Of a stretch of 64,000 nucleotides of DNA, positions 1 to 11,383 are shown piece after piece. The DNA is from Apostichopus japonicus (lineage: Eukaryota; Echinodermata; Holothuroidea; Aspidochirotida; Stichopodidae), in NCBI RefSeq assembly GCF_037975245.1, contig NC_092582.1, forward strand, positions 14,796,077-14,860,076, read 5' to 3'. The position numbers and the translations under genes were made by a program. The notes below the pieces were generated by a model, which searched no databases, was not told where the DNA came from, and saw nothing but the letters and a program-made list of their open reading frames with translations. Numbering within the stretch: position 1 is the first letter of the stretch; the number at the start of each line of letters is the position of its first letter.

Positions 1-844
1 CTCATCACAAAAAATTAACCAAATGACAAAGAGGGCTGGGGTATAATAGATCAGCTCTGGTTTACAACTGGGCCATGTCAACAACAGAGAGACCATGTGT
101 ATCATTATGATTTACTCTCAGATGAGTTTTTTCCCCCTTTATTCCCTGAAGCAGGAGTGTTCACATCCACCTCATTATACCGACAACAAGTGTCTGGTTA
201 TTAAATGCAGAATGTTATTCTTTTGATCACTTGCATAGTAGAAGACAGGGTCTTGTGATGATAAATTTAAATTTGAAACTTTTCAGATAAAATGAAAACT
301 TGGCAAATGTGTTCACTTTGGAAGAGATTCAGCAGATTTTCAATATTGTAGGAATATTTCTGCCTCTGCCCCCCCCCCCCCCCCAAAAAAAAGGTGATAG
401 GTCTAAGTACTCAAGCAGTAAAAGGTGACTGTGATATTTGGTTGGTTTTGATCGTGATGCTAGGGTTAGCTTCCAAGAAGGGCTGGTTCCTTAAGTTTGT
501 CATTGGAAAAATTGTATAAGCAACTAACTACTAGCCAGTTGGTTTAATATGGCTTTTGTCTCTTCATTCTCTTTCATGCTTCTCGTAAGAAGTAGCTTTT
601 ACTGTTTTGTTTATAATTACTAAATGTGTTGTCGTGCAATAATCTATTTGATATTTTGTTAAAATTAAAAAGTGTTTACCATGTTGTATGAATGTACTTT
701 TGAGAAAAAATGTTGATCCTGCTGTGCAAGGGCAAACAACATTTGTATCATAGCCAGGCAAGTGCATGCTGGTTGGATACTATTGATGAAAAATTTTTTT
801 TGTGTCACAAAATGTTTCTCCATATTTTGTATTGAAGGTATTGG
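1..844. other. Intergenic DNA, no gene seen
   Basis: No supported coding region on either strand. The only distinct feature is a long C homopolymer followed by an A run near 369-392. The short open frames here have no recognisable family and biased, random-looking composition. Confidence 0.5.
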
Positions 845-1834
845 ATCTGCTCCAGTGGCGTCGCCAAGGGGGGCCAGGGGGGCACGTGCCCCTCTGGAAA
901 ACCTAGTGCCCCCCTAGTGCCCCCCATCTGAGATTTGGGTTGGTAAAAAAATATATATATATATTTTGTTATATTCAACTCCCATCATCTGAGTTGGTTT
1001 TTCATAAGGACAAAGAAGCACAGTAATTCGTATTTTCTTCAAATGAGCTGCGAAAAAATGAAAAAGTTTATCCTTGACCGTCGGGTATCGAAGTCGTAAC
1101 CCGCGCCATCACAACTCGTGAATTGGATGCCTGTGAAATGCCGAAAATCCGGATCTGCTGTGAGAAGGGAGGGTACTGCAGTATGTTGCCTTGGTCTGAG
1201 GTTGACAGGTTAGGAGCTGACGAAATGTGAGAATGTGAGGGTCCGCAGGCACCATACTTGCCTATATATTTGTGGACCCATATATTAACCCTGTTGTGTA
1301 GGGGCTGCAGAGGTCATTTGAGGTCAGATTCTTGTAGGAACAAATGGCGAATGTTCACACCTGCATACTGAGCTATACTCGATGTGTGATCAAACTTTGG
1401 ATTGCATGGTGAGATCCCTGATAGGAGCCAATAATGATGCTGGAACCTGTTACATCTTAATAGATAATGGGAGAAAACGAGAAGGACAAGAAAGGAGTCG
1501 GGGATCATGCACACATTAATTCAACAAATGTAGGTTCTATTGATAGGGTTAGGCATAATATCGACAGCATGTGGTTCATATCCTCTGCAAAATTCTGCGC
1601 GTTGTTTAAATCACTACCTCAAAAATAGCAATTTCTGGAGATATCTTCAGATCGAATTTAGCATCAAATGTGGCACCATTTTGCATCTAGCCCATCCTCC
1701 GTATGCGAAAATTTTCCAAAGGGGAGGGGGGCACCCCTCCCCCAGGACGGCAATCCGTATCCACCTAAGTGCCCCCCCATCAAATGCTGGTGCCCCCCCA
1801 GACTGAAAAGTCTGGTGACGCCACTGATCTGCTC
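845..1834. mobile_element. Non-autonomous hAT element with 8-bp TSD
   Basis: The element runs 853-1826 (974 bp) and is flanked by the exact 8-bp direct repeat ATCTGCTC at 845-852 and 1827-1834. Its ends are inverted: CAGTGGCGTCGCCA on the left and the complement of TGGTGACGCCACTG on the right, one mismatch. An 8-bp duplication with CAGTG-type ends is the hallmark of the hAT superfamily. There is no transposase reading frame, so it would depend on an element elsewhere. The subterminal parts are G/C-homopolymer rich. Confidence 0.88.
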
Positions 1835-4039
1835 ATGTAAAATGACACAGTTTGCATCTTGTAATTACCACTGACAGGGAAATCTACCAGAGAAAGAGGG
1901 GTTGAAGGAGGGGTGACAAGTGTGGTGGGAGGATTAAGAAGGCCTGTCATGACTTAATTGGGTGTATCTGTTTTAAACCATTGCTAGCATATTTTGCAAG
2001 ATTTTTCCACAACATTTTTTCACTACTTAACTGTTTTGTTATAATACTTAATTTGTATTTTTTTAAATGTCCTAAAGTATTTTAATCTTTTACATGTAAT
2101 CTTCCTTATATTTATTATTAGTATTTATATTATTATTAAGCTTTCCTCGTAGGGTTAGTATTAAGTTTCACTATAAACAAAAGACAGATTTGTTGGTGCC
2201 GGTAATGTCCCATGTCCATGTTTCATCTGGTTGATTTATAATTTTTATATTTACTTAATATATTGATGTCAAAAAAACAATTGTATGAAAATTGTGATAG
2301 GTTAAAGTTGGAGTGATGGAAAACCACCAAAAGATAACTGGAAATAGAGAATAAGAAATAAATGACCAAATCCCTCTCGGAGGTGTATTCCATATCAGTG
2401 AAATATATATTATGAGTACAATCAAGTCGTAACGATATACCTTATATTTTTTAATGAATATTCATTATCTTAATTTATGAATATTTATAACTAATGGAAG
2501 GCAGAGGCTTTTTAAGATCCCTAAAGCTTCCGTCTAGTTATGAGTTAACGGAAATAAATAACGATACATGACACAGCTCTATGTTATTCTTGTATTACAG
2601 CAAAATAATTTCACCACTCGTGTGTAAAATGCCTCTTGGAAATTGTGTTTAACAAATGTAATGTAAACCCCTGAGTGATTAATAAACAGAAGCATGCATC
2701 CTTGTAAAAGGTGACATCGTCATTTTTCATCTCCTGTGAAGCAAGGAAGTTTAGAAATTTTGAGAAGTACATCTATGTACTAAACGACAACTACAAATGT
2801 AATAGTCTATGGAAGACATCACTTTTTCAGAAAACCTTTTCTGGCAATACATTTTGCTTTCCTCTGTGCGAATGATTCTGATCATTGGTTACATTTTTTT
2901 AACTGGTAAATCAGTCTTATTGTTTTCTGAGCATATTGCAACAGACCACAAACTTTATGTTGTGTTAATATTGATGACACTTGACTAATTATTTTAACAT
3001 CAGAACACTCTCCACATCTGTCAACTTCTATTACATTAACATGACACGATCCCTATTAAAACTGGTAAAACAATGCAGCATAAGTAATAATAAGAATAAT
3101 AATCAGCAGTGATTTTTACGACGCTTAAAGCGACCACAATTGACGGAGTAACCTGCAAGGGCTTATGGAGTGCAACTTACAAGTCGGGTGGCTTCCAATT
3201 CAACATTTTAACTCAGACTTTAAATCTTTCATATATAATATAGCACCTTGGAGGCACTCCATGCTTTTTAATTTTCTTTTGATAAGTTTTTGTGTAGTTT
3301 TCACTACATGACAGGACTACTATTAATTTTTTTAATTTTTATCTCCACAGCCTTTCCTCTCTGTCTTTGTTTTGTATATTACTTTTGCTTGCCTTATTTG
3401 TCCAATTTAACTGTCTTTCCATCTGTGTCTCTTTAATGTCTTCTTAGTTTGTTATCTGTTAAACTCTGAAGAAGATTTGGTGTAATAATGTTGATATTCT
3501 GCTTGACCAGTCTCGTCATAACGTTGACATGTTTGTTGTGTTGTGTCATAACGTTGACATGTTTGTTGTGTTGTATCATAACGTTGACATGTTTGTTGAG
3601 TTGTGTCATGAGTTGTGTCATGTTGACTACGTAGTATTATAGTTGGTTGCATGGTGTTATAATGTTGAATATTTGGTATCATTAGGTCGGTATAATGTGT
3701 GACATATCAATAATTAAGGTATGTGTAAATAAGGGTGGTTATGTTGTGTCCAGAGTAGACTGAGAGGGACCTTAATAATGGTTGTATTATGCCATAATTT
3801 AATTCCTGTGTGGAACTACCTGCTGTACAGATTCCATTCTCCACAGCCCAGCTTGTATCCTTTAACAAATTCATACTGTATGTCACATGCATACTTCACC
3901 CTCAGTCATAACATCTCCAAACACAGCTGTTGCATGCATGCAATATTTATGCATTATGAGTACAGGCTGCATGTTTCACAACATCTCTCACATTTTGTCC
4001 TCTGTTCCTCGGCTGAGCCAGAGATGATAAACTCCATCA
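1835..4039. other. Intergenic DNA downstream of MRRF
   Basis: AT-rich sequence beyond the MRRF stop codon on its 3' side. It must hold the MRRF 3' UTR and poly(A) site, but I could not place them. Apart from a short minisatellite (listed separately) I see no gene. Confidence 0.5.
3511..3600. repeat. Minisatellite, three 30-bp units
   Basis: Three contiguous 30-bp units share the core CATAACGTTGACATGTTTGT with a few substitutions, followed by shorter GAGTTGTGTCAT echoes. The repeated peptide in the open frame across it is a by-product of the repeat. Confidence 0.85.
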
Positions 4040-4280
4040 TCATTTACCGATCAGTTCCTTGGATTTAGCTGTAAGCATCTCGTCTGCCTTGTCGTTGTGA
4101 TTCTCCAAGACTTGCTGCAGCTGTTTCTCCAGCTGGAATATCACATCCTTGGACGTATCACTTTTGCTCTTCTTGATTTTGGTAAGGAAGTTACCCCTCA
4201 CGTTCCTGAGATTGACTTTGGCTTTATCACAGATAGATTTAGCTGTCTTGGCAAGGGTTTCTCTATGTTCCTTAGTTACT
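4040..4280 (-). CDS. MRRF: MRRF coding exon 4: C-terminal helices and stop
   Basis: Acceptor TTCTTGTCAG. It encodes VTKEHRETLAKTAKSI, then KAKVNLRNVRGNFLTKIKK and the last helix to KSKELIGK, stop TGA at 4040-4042. It matches domain I helices 2 and 3, including the conserved NVR arginine. Confidence 0.93.
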
Positions 4281-7200
4281 CTGACAAGAAATGAAAAGAA
4301 ACAGTCAACGTACAGTATAACGTGTGGTCAAAGATCAGAAAACTGTCACATCCAATTGTCACTTTTTTGGAGTCAGTCATATTTTGCTGAAGGAATGTTA
4401 ACTCAATTCTTTAAAAAGGAGAATTTAATTTTCAAGTATGATTGGTTCACGTAGCACTGCAGGATACAGAATTTTCTCTACCTTACATGGATTCACAAAT
4501 TGTAAATCTGTAGGCTCATTATGTTGCTGCACCTGAAACTAGTGAATGATCACATTGCATTAGGAAAATGGTAAAGTTTGTACATTTAGGTTTCAATCCT
4601 TGGAAAAAGAAGGATCTATAAGAATTAACACGATATGGTGTTTCCTTTACTGTATAATACACAGAGTCACTTAATTTCCGACTTATTTCAAACTCTTGAA
4701 AGAATTCAGTTTAGTATCATATAGTAAACGTGTTATTTGTGACCCAAGTAATATTTTCCCATTGAGCTCTGTGTTACCTTCTGAGGAACTGCCCTAACGA
4801 TGTGTATATTAGATTACATAGTCCGAACTCTGGTCACTTCAATTGATATAATATCACTTGTTCAAAGAGTCATCTCTCAAAAATATCAAGTTATATCTAG
4901 AAATATAACCTGGACTTATAGATGTGTATTTTTATAAACATTCTACAATATATATCAAAATTAAATTCTGTGCCTTAAGTCATCCTTTTAAGGAAAAACC
5001 TGATAACTACTTACTTGGGTATGGGTACAGTAATGACTGCACCTTGGACCTGAGGGTTAAGGTTCATCCCTGAATTCTGAAGAGCTTTGACAGCTGAATC
5101 AAGGGCCTGAGGGAAGCTGGACATGTTGATAGAGAGTGTTGTCGGAGTCTTTGACGAAATCTGGGCCAGATTATTCAACGGGAATTTACCATCCTTGGTG
5201 GTGACTTGAATGTGGTCTAAGGCCCCTGTAATAAGAAATGCAATGCATGCAAGTTCCAAACATTTAATGTTAATATTGAAGGTGTTTTGATGCATCTTTT
5301 AGCAGGAAGGTAATACTTGGCAAATTGTCTATTAACATGAGAACCCTTAATAAAACCAACTAAAAGTCCATAAAGCAGTTTTGAAAACTGCATTTGCAAT
5401 TGACGTGTTATGAAAAATTTGGTTACCACTCGTTTTATGGTTAATATTGCAATTTGTCACATAATAGTAGTATATGGAATCTGTAGCTGTCCCCCCTCCC
5501 CCTCCTTCCTCTTCCCCTTACCCCTACTATCATAAACCATGGTTAAAAGAAACATCCCAAGACTTGGATTAGAACATTTAAGGCTTTCTAAGTACAGTTA
5601 TATGTTATACTGTTACCCTAATCCAGAGGGCTATTTCCAAACATTAATGGTACATGCACAGTAAAATTACCATGTGAAGTTCTTAACGTCAACGTTTTAA
5701 CAAACTCCTGCTGAAGATTCTCCAGAACTTTCTGCATTTCACCGTTGACAGCATTGAGATCTAAGATGTTTGGATCTGCTGATGAAGTGACATTTACTTT
5801 GGCTTTGTGCTTCTTGCCTGCAAGAGAAAATGGCATTCAATCTACTAACCACTTGAGGTCATTTTTGCAGGCAAGAATATTTACATATTTGGCAAATGGA
5901 TTCAGCAACACTCTCCATAACCATATTACCTGTACATACCATACAGAGCCTCAATATTGATGTATTTTATGCAACCGAATATAAATAACTTTGATATTAA
6001 GGAAAATGCACACAATGGTCCTTCAGGCTTTGTGTGCAATTTACCAACACTATCAACTCCCCTACTCCACCCACCCCTCCTCCTCCAACAGAAAGGTATA
6101 TTTTTACTAACATGGATTCTTCTTTTGAAGGTAATTAACTCCTACCATTTTATGTACTCGCAACTTCCTGCATACTAATGTTACCCACCAGAAGGAGAGT
6201 GAAGTACAAACAGAAGCAATTCTGGGATACAGAGTTCACTTCCAGCACAAGTGCACACTAAGCAAGTGATATAGAGTAAGATACATTAATAGAAAATCAG
6301 CTTCAATGTCATGAAACATGCAGTAAATACAGCATGAAACAAGAGAGGAGAGGAGAGGAGAGGAGAGGAGAGGAGAGGAGAGGAGAGGAGAGGAGAGGAG
6401 AGGAGAGGAGAGGAGAGGAGAGGAGAGGAGAGGAGAGGAGAGGAGAGGAGAGGAGAGGAGAGGAGAGGAGAGGAGAGGAGAGGAGAGGAGAGGAGAGGAG
6501 AGGAGAGGAGAGGAGAGGAGAGGAGAGGAGAGGAGAGGAGAGGAGAGGAGAGGAGAGGAGAGGAGAGGAGAGGAGAGGAGAGGAGAGGAGAGGAGAGGAG
6601 AGGAGAGGAGAGGAGAGGAGAGGAGAGGAGAGGAGAGGAGAGGAGAGGAGAGGAGAGGAGAGGAGAGGAGAGGAGAGGAGAGGAGAGGAGAGGAGAGGAG
6701 AGGAGAGGAGAGGAGAGGAGAGGAGAGGAGAGGAGAGGAGAGGAGAGGAGAGGAGAGGAGAGGAGAGGAGAGGAGAGGAGAGGAGAGGAGAGGAGAGGAG
6801 AGGAGAGGAGAGGAGAGGAGAGGAGAGGAGAGGAGAGGAGAGGAGAGGAGAGGAGAGGAGAGGAGAGGAGAGGAGAGGAGAGGAGAGGAGAGGAGAGGAG
6901 AGGAGAGGAGAGGAGAGGAGAGGAGAGGAGAGGAGAGGAGAGGAGAGGAGAGGAGAGGAGAGGAGAGGAGAGGAGAGGAGAGGAGAGGAGAGGAGAGGAG
7001 AGGAGAGGAGAGGAGAGGAGAGGAGAGGAGAGGAGAGGAGAGGAGAGGAGAGGAGAGGAGAGGAGAGGAGAGGAGAGGAGAGGAGAGGAGAGGAGAGGAG
7101 AGGAGAGGAGAGGAGAGGAGAGGAGAGGAGAGGAGAGGAGAGGAGAGGAGAGGAGAGGAGAGGAGAGGAGAGGAGAGGAGAGGAGAGGAGAGGAGAGGAG

Positions 7201-7897
7201 AGGAGAGGAGAGGAGAGGAGAGGAGAGGAGAGGAGAGGAGAGGAGAGGAGAGGGAAGAAGAAAGAGAGAGAACAGTGACAAGTTAAACATGCAATATCAA
7301 GAATCCTGTACTTAGATAAATGAAGTCCACGTTTAACTTTAAAGATCTGCTTTATTGGCTCCAATTATAACACGCTATAGCAAGGAAAGTTTTGTGGTTA
7401 CGTTATCGACCTGCCACGTTTGTAAATTAACCTCTGGCGCTACAATGTGCCTGCATAGTTTCTTTACACCATTAGGTTCTTTGTGTAAACACAGTGTGGA
7501 AATATGTTCATGTCTACAGTGTAGTAAATCATACAGCGTTCACGAAAAGACCCGCCTCGTACAAAAAAAAATATGTGGCAGGTATCGCAGACTAATTGGT
7601 AAAAAGAAGTCATTTTACGACCAAGGCAGGTCGATTACGTAATATCAAGGAACTTTTTCATGATAGCGTAATATAGTTTGGGTCTATACAGCAGACCTTT
7701 AATGTACCTTTCTTAGCCATTTTCAAGGCTGACATATGTACTTGACAAAGATTGATGTTCCATAGAAGTGGTTCACAACGAAGAAGATATCTCCGTCTAA
7801 GGACAAGTTCTGTAACTGTAACAGAGGAAAACTTGAACAAGCCTTTATTCTTGGCTGCAAAATGTATCATTTTTATCCCTTGCTTCAAGGACGCCAT
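4040..7897 (-). CDS. MRRF: Mitochondrial ribosome recycling factor (four coding exons)
   Basis: Nuclear gene for the factor that, with mitochondrial EF-G2, splits post-termination mitoribosomes in the matrix. Coding exons in order: 7708-7897, 5671-5817, 5015-5225, 4040-4280. All junctions are GT-AG and the phases fit (1, 1, 2), giving 262 aa, close to the usual size of animal MRRF. Residues 1 to about 63 are basic and hydrophobic with few acids, as in a mitochondrial presequence. The RRF domain follows: LNAVNGEMQKVLENL, then SGMNLNPQVQG, VPIPKVTKEHRETLAK, the conserved NVR (Arg of the tip that contacts rRNA), and KSKELIGK at the end. The start at 7897 has context AAACATGG. An in-frame ATG lies four codons upstream at 7909, exactly at a likely 3' splice site (polypyrimidine then TTGCAG), so a non-coding 5' exon is probable. 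Family assignment is firm; the N-terminus is less certain. Confidence 0.93.
5015..5225 (-). CDS. MRRF: MRRF coding exon 3: RRF domain II and hinge
   Basis: Acceptor CTTATTACAG, donor GTAAGT. It encodes ALDHIQVTTKDGKFPLNNL through SGMNLNPQVQGAVITVPIPK. The motif G-x-N-L-N-P followed by V-P-I-P is the RRF signature around the domain hinge. Confidence 0.93.
5671..5817 (-). CDS. MRRF: MRRF coding exon 2: start of RRF domain
   Basis: Acceptor TTTTCTCTTGCAG precedes it. It encodes GKKHKAKVNV, then the helix LNAVNGEMQKVLENLQQEF and TLRTSHG, ending phase 1 before donor GTAATT. This is the first long helix of domain I. Confidence 0.9.
6343..7253. repeat. Pure 5-bp purine satellite (AGGAG)n, about 182 copies
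   Basis: About 911 bp of uninterrupted AGGAG units on the plus strand, with no visible point variant until the decaying end at 7251-7262. It lies in the MRRF intron between coding exons 1 and 2, so the pre-mRNA carries (CTCCT)n. The three long open frames across it (LLSSP, ERRGE) are artefacts of a 15-nt codon cycle without stops. True length may be longer than assembled. Confidence 0.97.
7708..7897 (-). CDS. MRRF: MRRF coding exon 1: mitochondrial presequence
   Basis: Encodes MASLKQGIKMIHFAAKNK onwards to MAKK plus the first base of a Gly codon, then donor GTACAT. Rich in Lys and Arg, poor in acidic residues. Acceptor-like TTTTATTGCAG ends at 7910, so the exon itself probably starts at 7909. 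Confidence 0.82.
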
Positions 7898-7909
7898 GTT
7901 TCTGTACAT

Positions 7910-8925
7910 CTGCAATAAAAGTGAAAGACATTTTATAAAAAAAAACTGTTATCTGTGTTGAGGCGTCTTTTGATATGACCAATAATTGTTTTGTGAGACA
8001 TCTCGTGAATGTTTATTCAAGGGACTGAAAACTTAAGCAACAAGTTAAAAAAGTATTAAATCATATATGCTCACCTTGAAAAGGGTAAAGAAACCTAGGC
8101 TATTGCATCACTTATATACAGTATTTCTTTAGTACACTTACTACTGGTGTACCCTCATTCAACAGATATGACAACTTCGGCAACAACTTGTATATTTGAT
8201 CCTGACTGGAGAGAAAAGATCAGATAAGAAGTGAATAAATTATCATCATGAACCAATAGCCTATAGGCCTAAACCATTTTAAAGGAAATCATCCTCTCTG
8301 GAGCTTCTCTCTGGAGAGTGATGCACTAAGAAGGTTCTTTATTTGGCCCCCAAGATGAAATTTGTGAATTGTATTGCATACTGCAGGGACATCATCAATA
8401 ATGGCTAGGCTAGGTAGGTTAATGCCTTTTAATATCAAATAGCTTTATCATGCAGGGAGCTTTCAAATTATAAAATATGAGAGACACGTAACCCGTCTTG
8501 CTGAACCTGTGCTTCACTTTGTATTATTTATAGTAGTGACAATTCCTAAATACCCTTATTACATGAATGATTGCCTATGTGCCAAGCAAATATTACTACT
8601 TTAGTATTTTATTAACCCAATTGATGCATCACTATTTGCCAGGAATCAGGATGCAATTTGGCTGAGTGGCCAGACATGTATAGTAATATATATGGTCTAG
8701 GCTACTTTTCTAGGCTAGGCCTATACAAATTATCATTAGGCGATGGCAAAATTTCTGAGTGAACTGTTATTTTCAGTGAGGGAATTTCACTTGAGACTAT
8801 TAACAAAATAAGTTCTAACGTCCCTCATTTCACATGATAATAGTCTAACTTGTAGTTGTACATAGCCAAACGAACGCCAAGATTTGGATCTTTCTTTGCT
8901 AGTAGGCTAGACTATTGGACGTGTT
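7910..8925. other. Upstream flank of MRRF, likely holding its 5' UTR exon
   Basis: The region between the first MRRF coding exon and the duplicated array. Because an acceptor is seen at 7910, at least one upstream non-coding exon and the promoter should lie here or beyond, but I cannot fix them. TAGGCTA/AGGCCTA-type words occur near 8690-8730. Confidence 0.4.
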
Positions 8926-8943
8926 TCGCGAGAAAAACACGTC
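8918..8943. repeat. Hairpin at left edge of the tandem array
   Basis: GACGTGTTT and AAACACGTC form perfect 9-bp arms around CGCGAGAA. Homology to the second A module starts inside it, at the TCGCGAG beginning at 8926 (matching 26345). Confidence 0.7.
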
Positions 8944-9496
8944 AGTGAATTTCATGCACTGAAATCTTCTTCATGAAACAATTTCCTTAAACTACCAATA
9001 AAGGTTCAGCTTTTTATCGAATATACGTTAGCGAGATGGCTACCACTGATTCAGATTGACGAAAGCGTCAGAATGGGGTTCCTTTTTCCATTCAAAATTT
9101 GAGGACCTGGTGGAAGCGCAGGCAGCACACAACTACTTCACGGGTTACAACGTACAAGTGTACAGCCAAAAAAAACAAAAAAAACACAGTACGTAACTGA
9201 CAGCTTTCAAAAACGTGTTGGAATGAAAAAAAAATGGATAGTTCAGAATGGCAAGAGAGTCTTCATCAAGAACCCTCAGAAAAGGCGTAACACAAAAAGT
9301 TGCAATTCTAAAGCCTTCATGGAAATTTATTGACAGATTTTGAAAGTAAAACCGACTGAGGCAGTTATTCAATCCACGGTCCCCGCTTATCGTACGCTAC
9401 TCCTTTACGAAACCGGTATTAAATGCCTTCTAGTGTTCCTACCACTTGACAAGCTGAAAGAGAGGACAAAAAGGAAAAAGTTAAAAACTGAGTATC

Positions 9497-9589
9497 AAAG
9501 CAATGGACAATCTTGTAAACCCGAATTAAATCTCCTTCCAACAGTGTAACTTCCAGTGTGGAAAGATTGAGACGCCGAAACCTCTCGTG
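9497..9589 (-). mobile_element. Degenerate non-LTR retrotransposon RT fragment
   Basis: The minus frame reads ERFRRLNLSTLEVTLLEGDL followed by IRVYKIVH. This is the E-R-L-x-x-L-x-L-x-[ST]-L-E then G-D-L-I-x-V-Y-K-I pattern of the C-terminal part of Jockey/CR1-type reverse transcriptases. The frame loses similarity on both sides, so it is a dead fragment. Confidence 0.6.
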
Positions 9590-10223
9590 AATAGGAATAG
9601 GAATATCCTGCGGTGACAAGTTCATCCAGTAGCACGTTTTACGTAGAACATTTCAAAATTCAATACATCAGCAGACCTACAAACAAGCAGCTTTTTTCAG
9701 GAATTTTTTCCCCGTAGTAAGATCATTTCAGAAGCAAAATGATTCTATCCAACAAATGTTTAATCTTCGTTTGTAAATTCTTTTAAGTGGATCACGGAAT
9801 AAGGTGTAGACATATCTTCATCATTGGAGGTCCGCATAGGCCTATCCCTTCGGTTGTGTGTACCATATATCTAAGGTGTATGTCATCTGATGTTGTTGAA
9901 GGAAATCTACTTCAATAATAGTTTGGGAGAATCCTTCGGCTTCCAATCTCGAAGAAGTTCTGCAAGCTACTGTCCTTCAATGTGAGTTTTACTATGATAA
10001 TTTGTTTAACTCAGTTTTTTACATCACCACTCAGAACATTGCAAAGAAACCTCAGGTGAAGACATTTTGTTCTTTCTGTAACGTATAATTATCTAAGAAT
10101 TAAGTCATATTTTAATATTGTTTTCCTGAATCTCGGGCAAAGTTTACCCTCCGTTTTCGATCACTGATTGACACACGGCCATTCTGCGTTGTCTCTGCTT
10201 GCTTTTATGACATTTTCAGTTTC

Positions 10224-10413
10224 TTACTTGCCCGAGTCAATCACATTTTCGAAAGAAACGGAAACACCAAGGACTCTTGTATCTACGTAATCTATAGTGT
10301 CTTGGGCCGTCTTAATTTGACCAACGCAGGTCTCAACTTCCTTGTCGTTTACTGTGATGATCCAGATCTTCGTTATTACAAGTATGACAGATAGTCCAGG
10401 AGCAGGCTTTTGC
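10224..10413 (-). other. Conserved open frame of unknown identity in module A1
   Basis: The minus frame TVNDKEVETCVGQIKTAQDT continues to VSFENVIDSGK and a stop, with a donor-like GCAA/GTAAGA at its end. The hAT element directly upstream (10414) interrupts whatever preceded it. It has ordinary amino-acid composition, but I recognise no family. It could be a stranded exon or a transposon remnant. Confidence 0.3.
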
Positions 10414-10806
10414 AGTAGTACCAAGGGCGGCGGAAGCACTTTTAATCTGGGGGGGGGGGGGGGACCAACGTCAAAGGTCACTTTGCAGAAATTCGATTGG
10501 ACTGATGCAGCTTGATATTTAGTACCCTTTTTAACTCTTATTGTATTATCTTATTTGCGTATACACGTACATCACTCCAACGCCCCCCCCCCCCCCTTCA
10601 AGGAAAAAATGCATACTAGCACTGCAATATCCAATATGTAAATTGGGAAACAAGGAACAAGTTTTCTTTCGAGACAAAATGAGGTGAAATCATGCTAATT
10701 GCTAAAGTAGGAATCTGCCGAATTAGAGTTTATTTCTTGTTAAGAGCTTTAAAAATATTTCCATTCGAATAGCTTTGAGTTTGACCCACAGAAATTCATT
10801 AATAGT

Positions 10807-11383
10807 CAGGGCAGTAGCAAGGATTTGTTAAGTTGTAGGCACGACTATCTGAGCGGAGCGTTACCATCGGTTGGCGTGGAGCATACCAGAAAATGTTTGG
10901 TTTTACAAACCCCCCAGATGGCAGGAAACGGCCCTTCCCTAGTGTTGATTCTGGTTCCCTGGCCTCTAGCTTGCTAACTTGAGACCACTGATCTGTACAC
11001 TTAGTGTACAGATCAGTGCTTGAGACACCTCATTCAATATCACTTTTAAACCCCCAAGAAACAAACGAGTTAAAATAGTACGTAATTCAATACTACATAA
11101 TGTTTTTAAAATTAGCAAGGTACATGTACAGAGTAGTCTTACTTTTCAACTTCTGATACTTGTCACTACAAATATAGGCCAGAACTGTCTTTGTTACAAC
11201 TATAGCAAGTAATTGTCTTTGATACAACTGTAGCTAGTAAATGTTTATCGAAAAGGCTGTTTTGGAACTTGTAACGCCGATCGTGACAACAACAGGAAAC
11301 AAAGTGCTGCAGCTCTTTACATATAAAGTCTGTTAATCAACGATAGGCCCGGGCCTACAGTGCTACATACTGGCTACGCCCTG
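10807..11383. mobile_element. Probable nested DNA transposon inside the A1 hAT element
   Basis: The ends CAGGGCAGTAGCAAGG (CAGGGGCGTAGC in the A2 copy) and GGCTACGCCCTG are inverted. It is flanked by ATAGT on both sides, only 5 bp, so the superfamily is uncertain. It contains AGATGGCAGGAAACGG, a motif shared with the elements at 49511-50539 and 62724-62818. Confidence 0.45.
10978..11026. mobile_element. 33-bp perfect palindrome with 8-bp TSD
   Basis: The palindrome at 10986-11018 has perfect 16-bp arms CACTGATCTGTACACT around one T. It is flanked by CTTGAGAC on both sides (10978-10985 and 11019-11026). It looks like two hAT-type terminal repeats fused end to end with no interior. It shares the start CACTGAYCTSTAC with the palindrome at 25531. 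Confidence 0.75.

Noticed and set aside
3433-3682. Repeat peptide QHNKHVNVMT
   Set aside because: Produced by a 30-bp minisatellite with three units. No start context or conservation.
6286-7364. Three long open frames of LLSSP and ERRGE repeats
   Set aside because: They exist only because a 15-nt cycle of the 5-bp satellite lacks stop codons on both strands. The tract is intronic to MRRF.
9340-9549. 69-codon plus frame in A1 and A2
   Set aside because: Antisense to a recognisable dead RT fragment, so it is a shadow.
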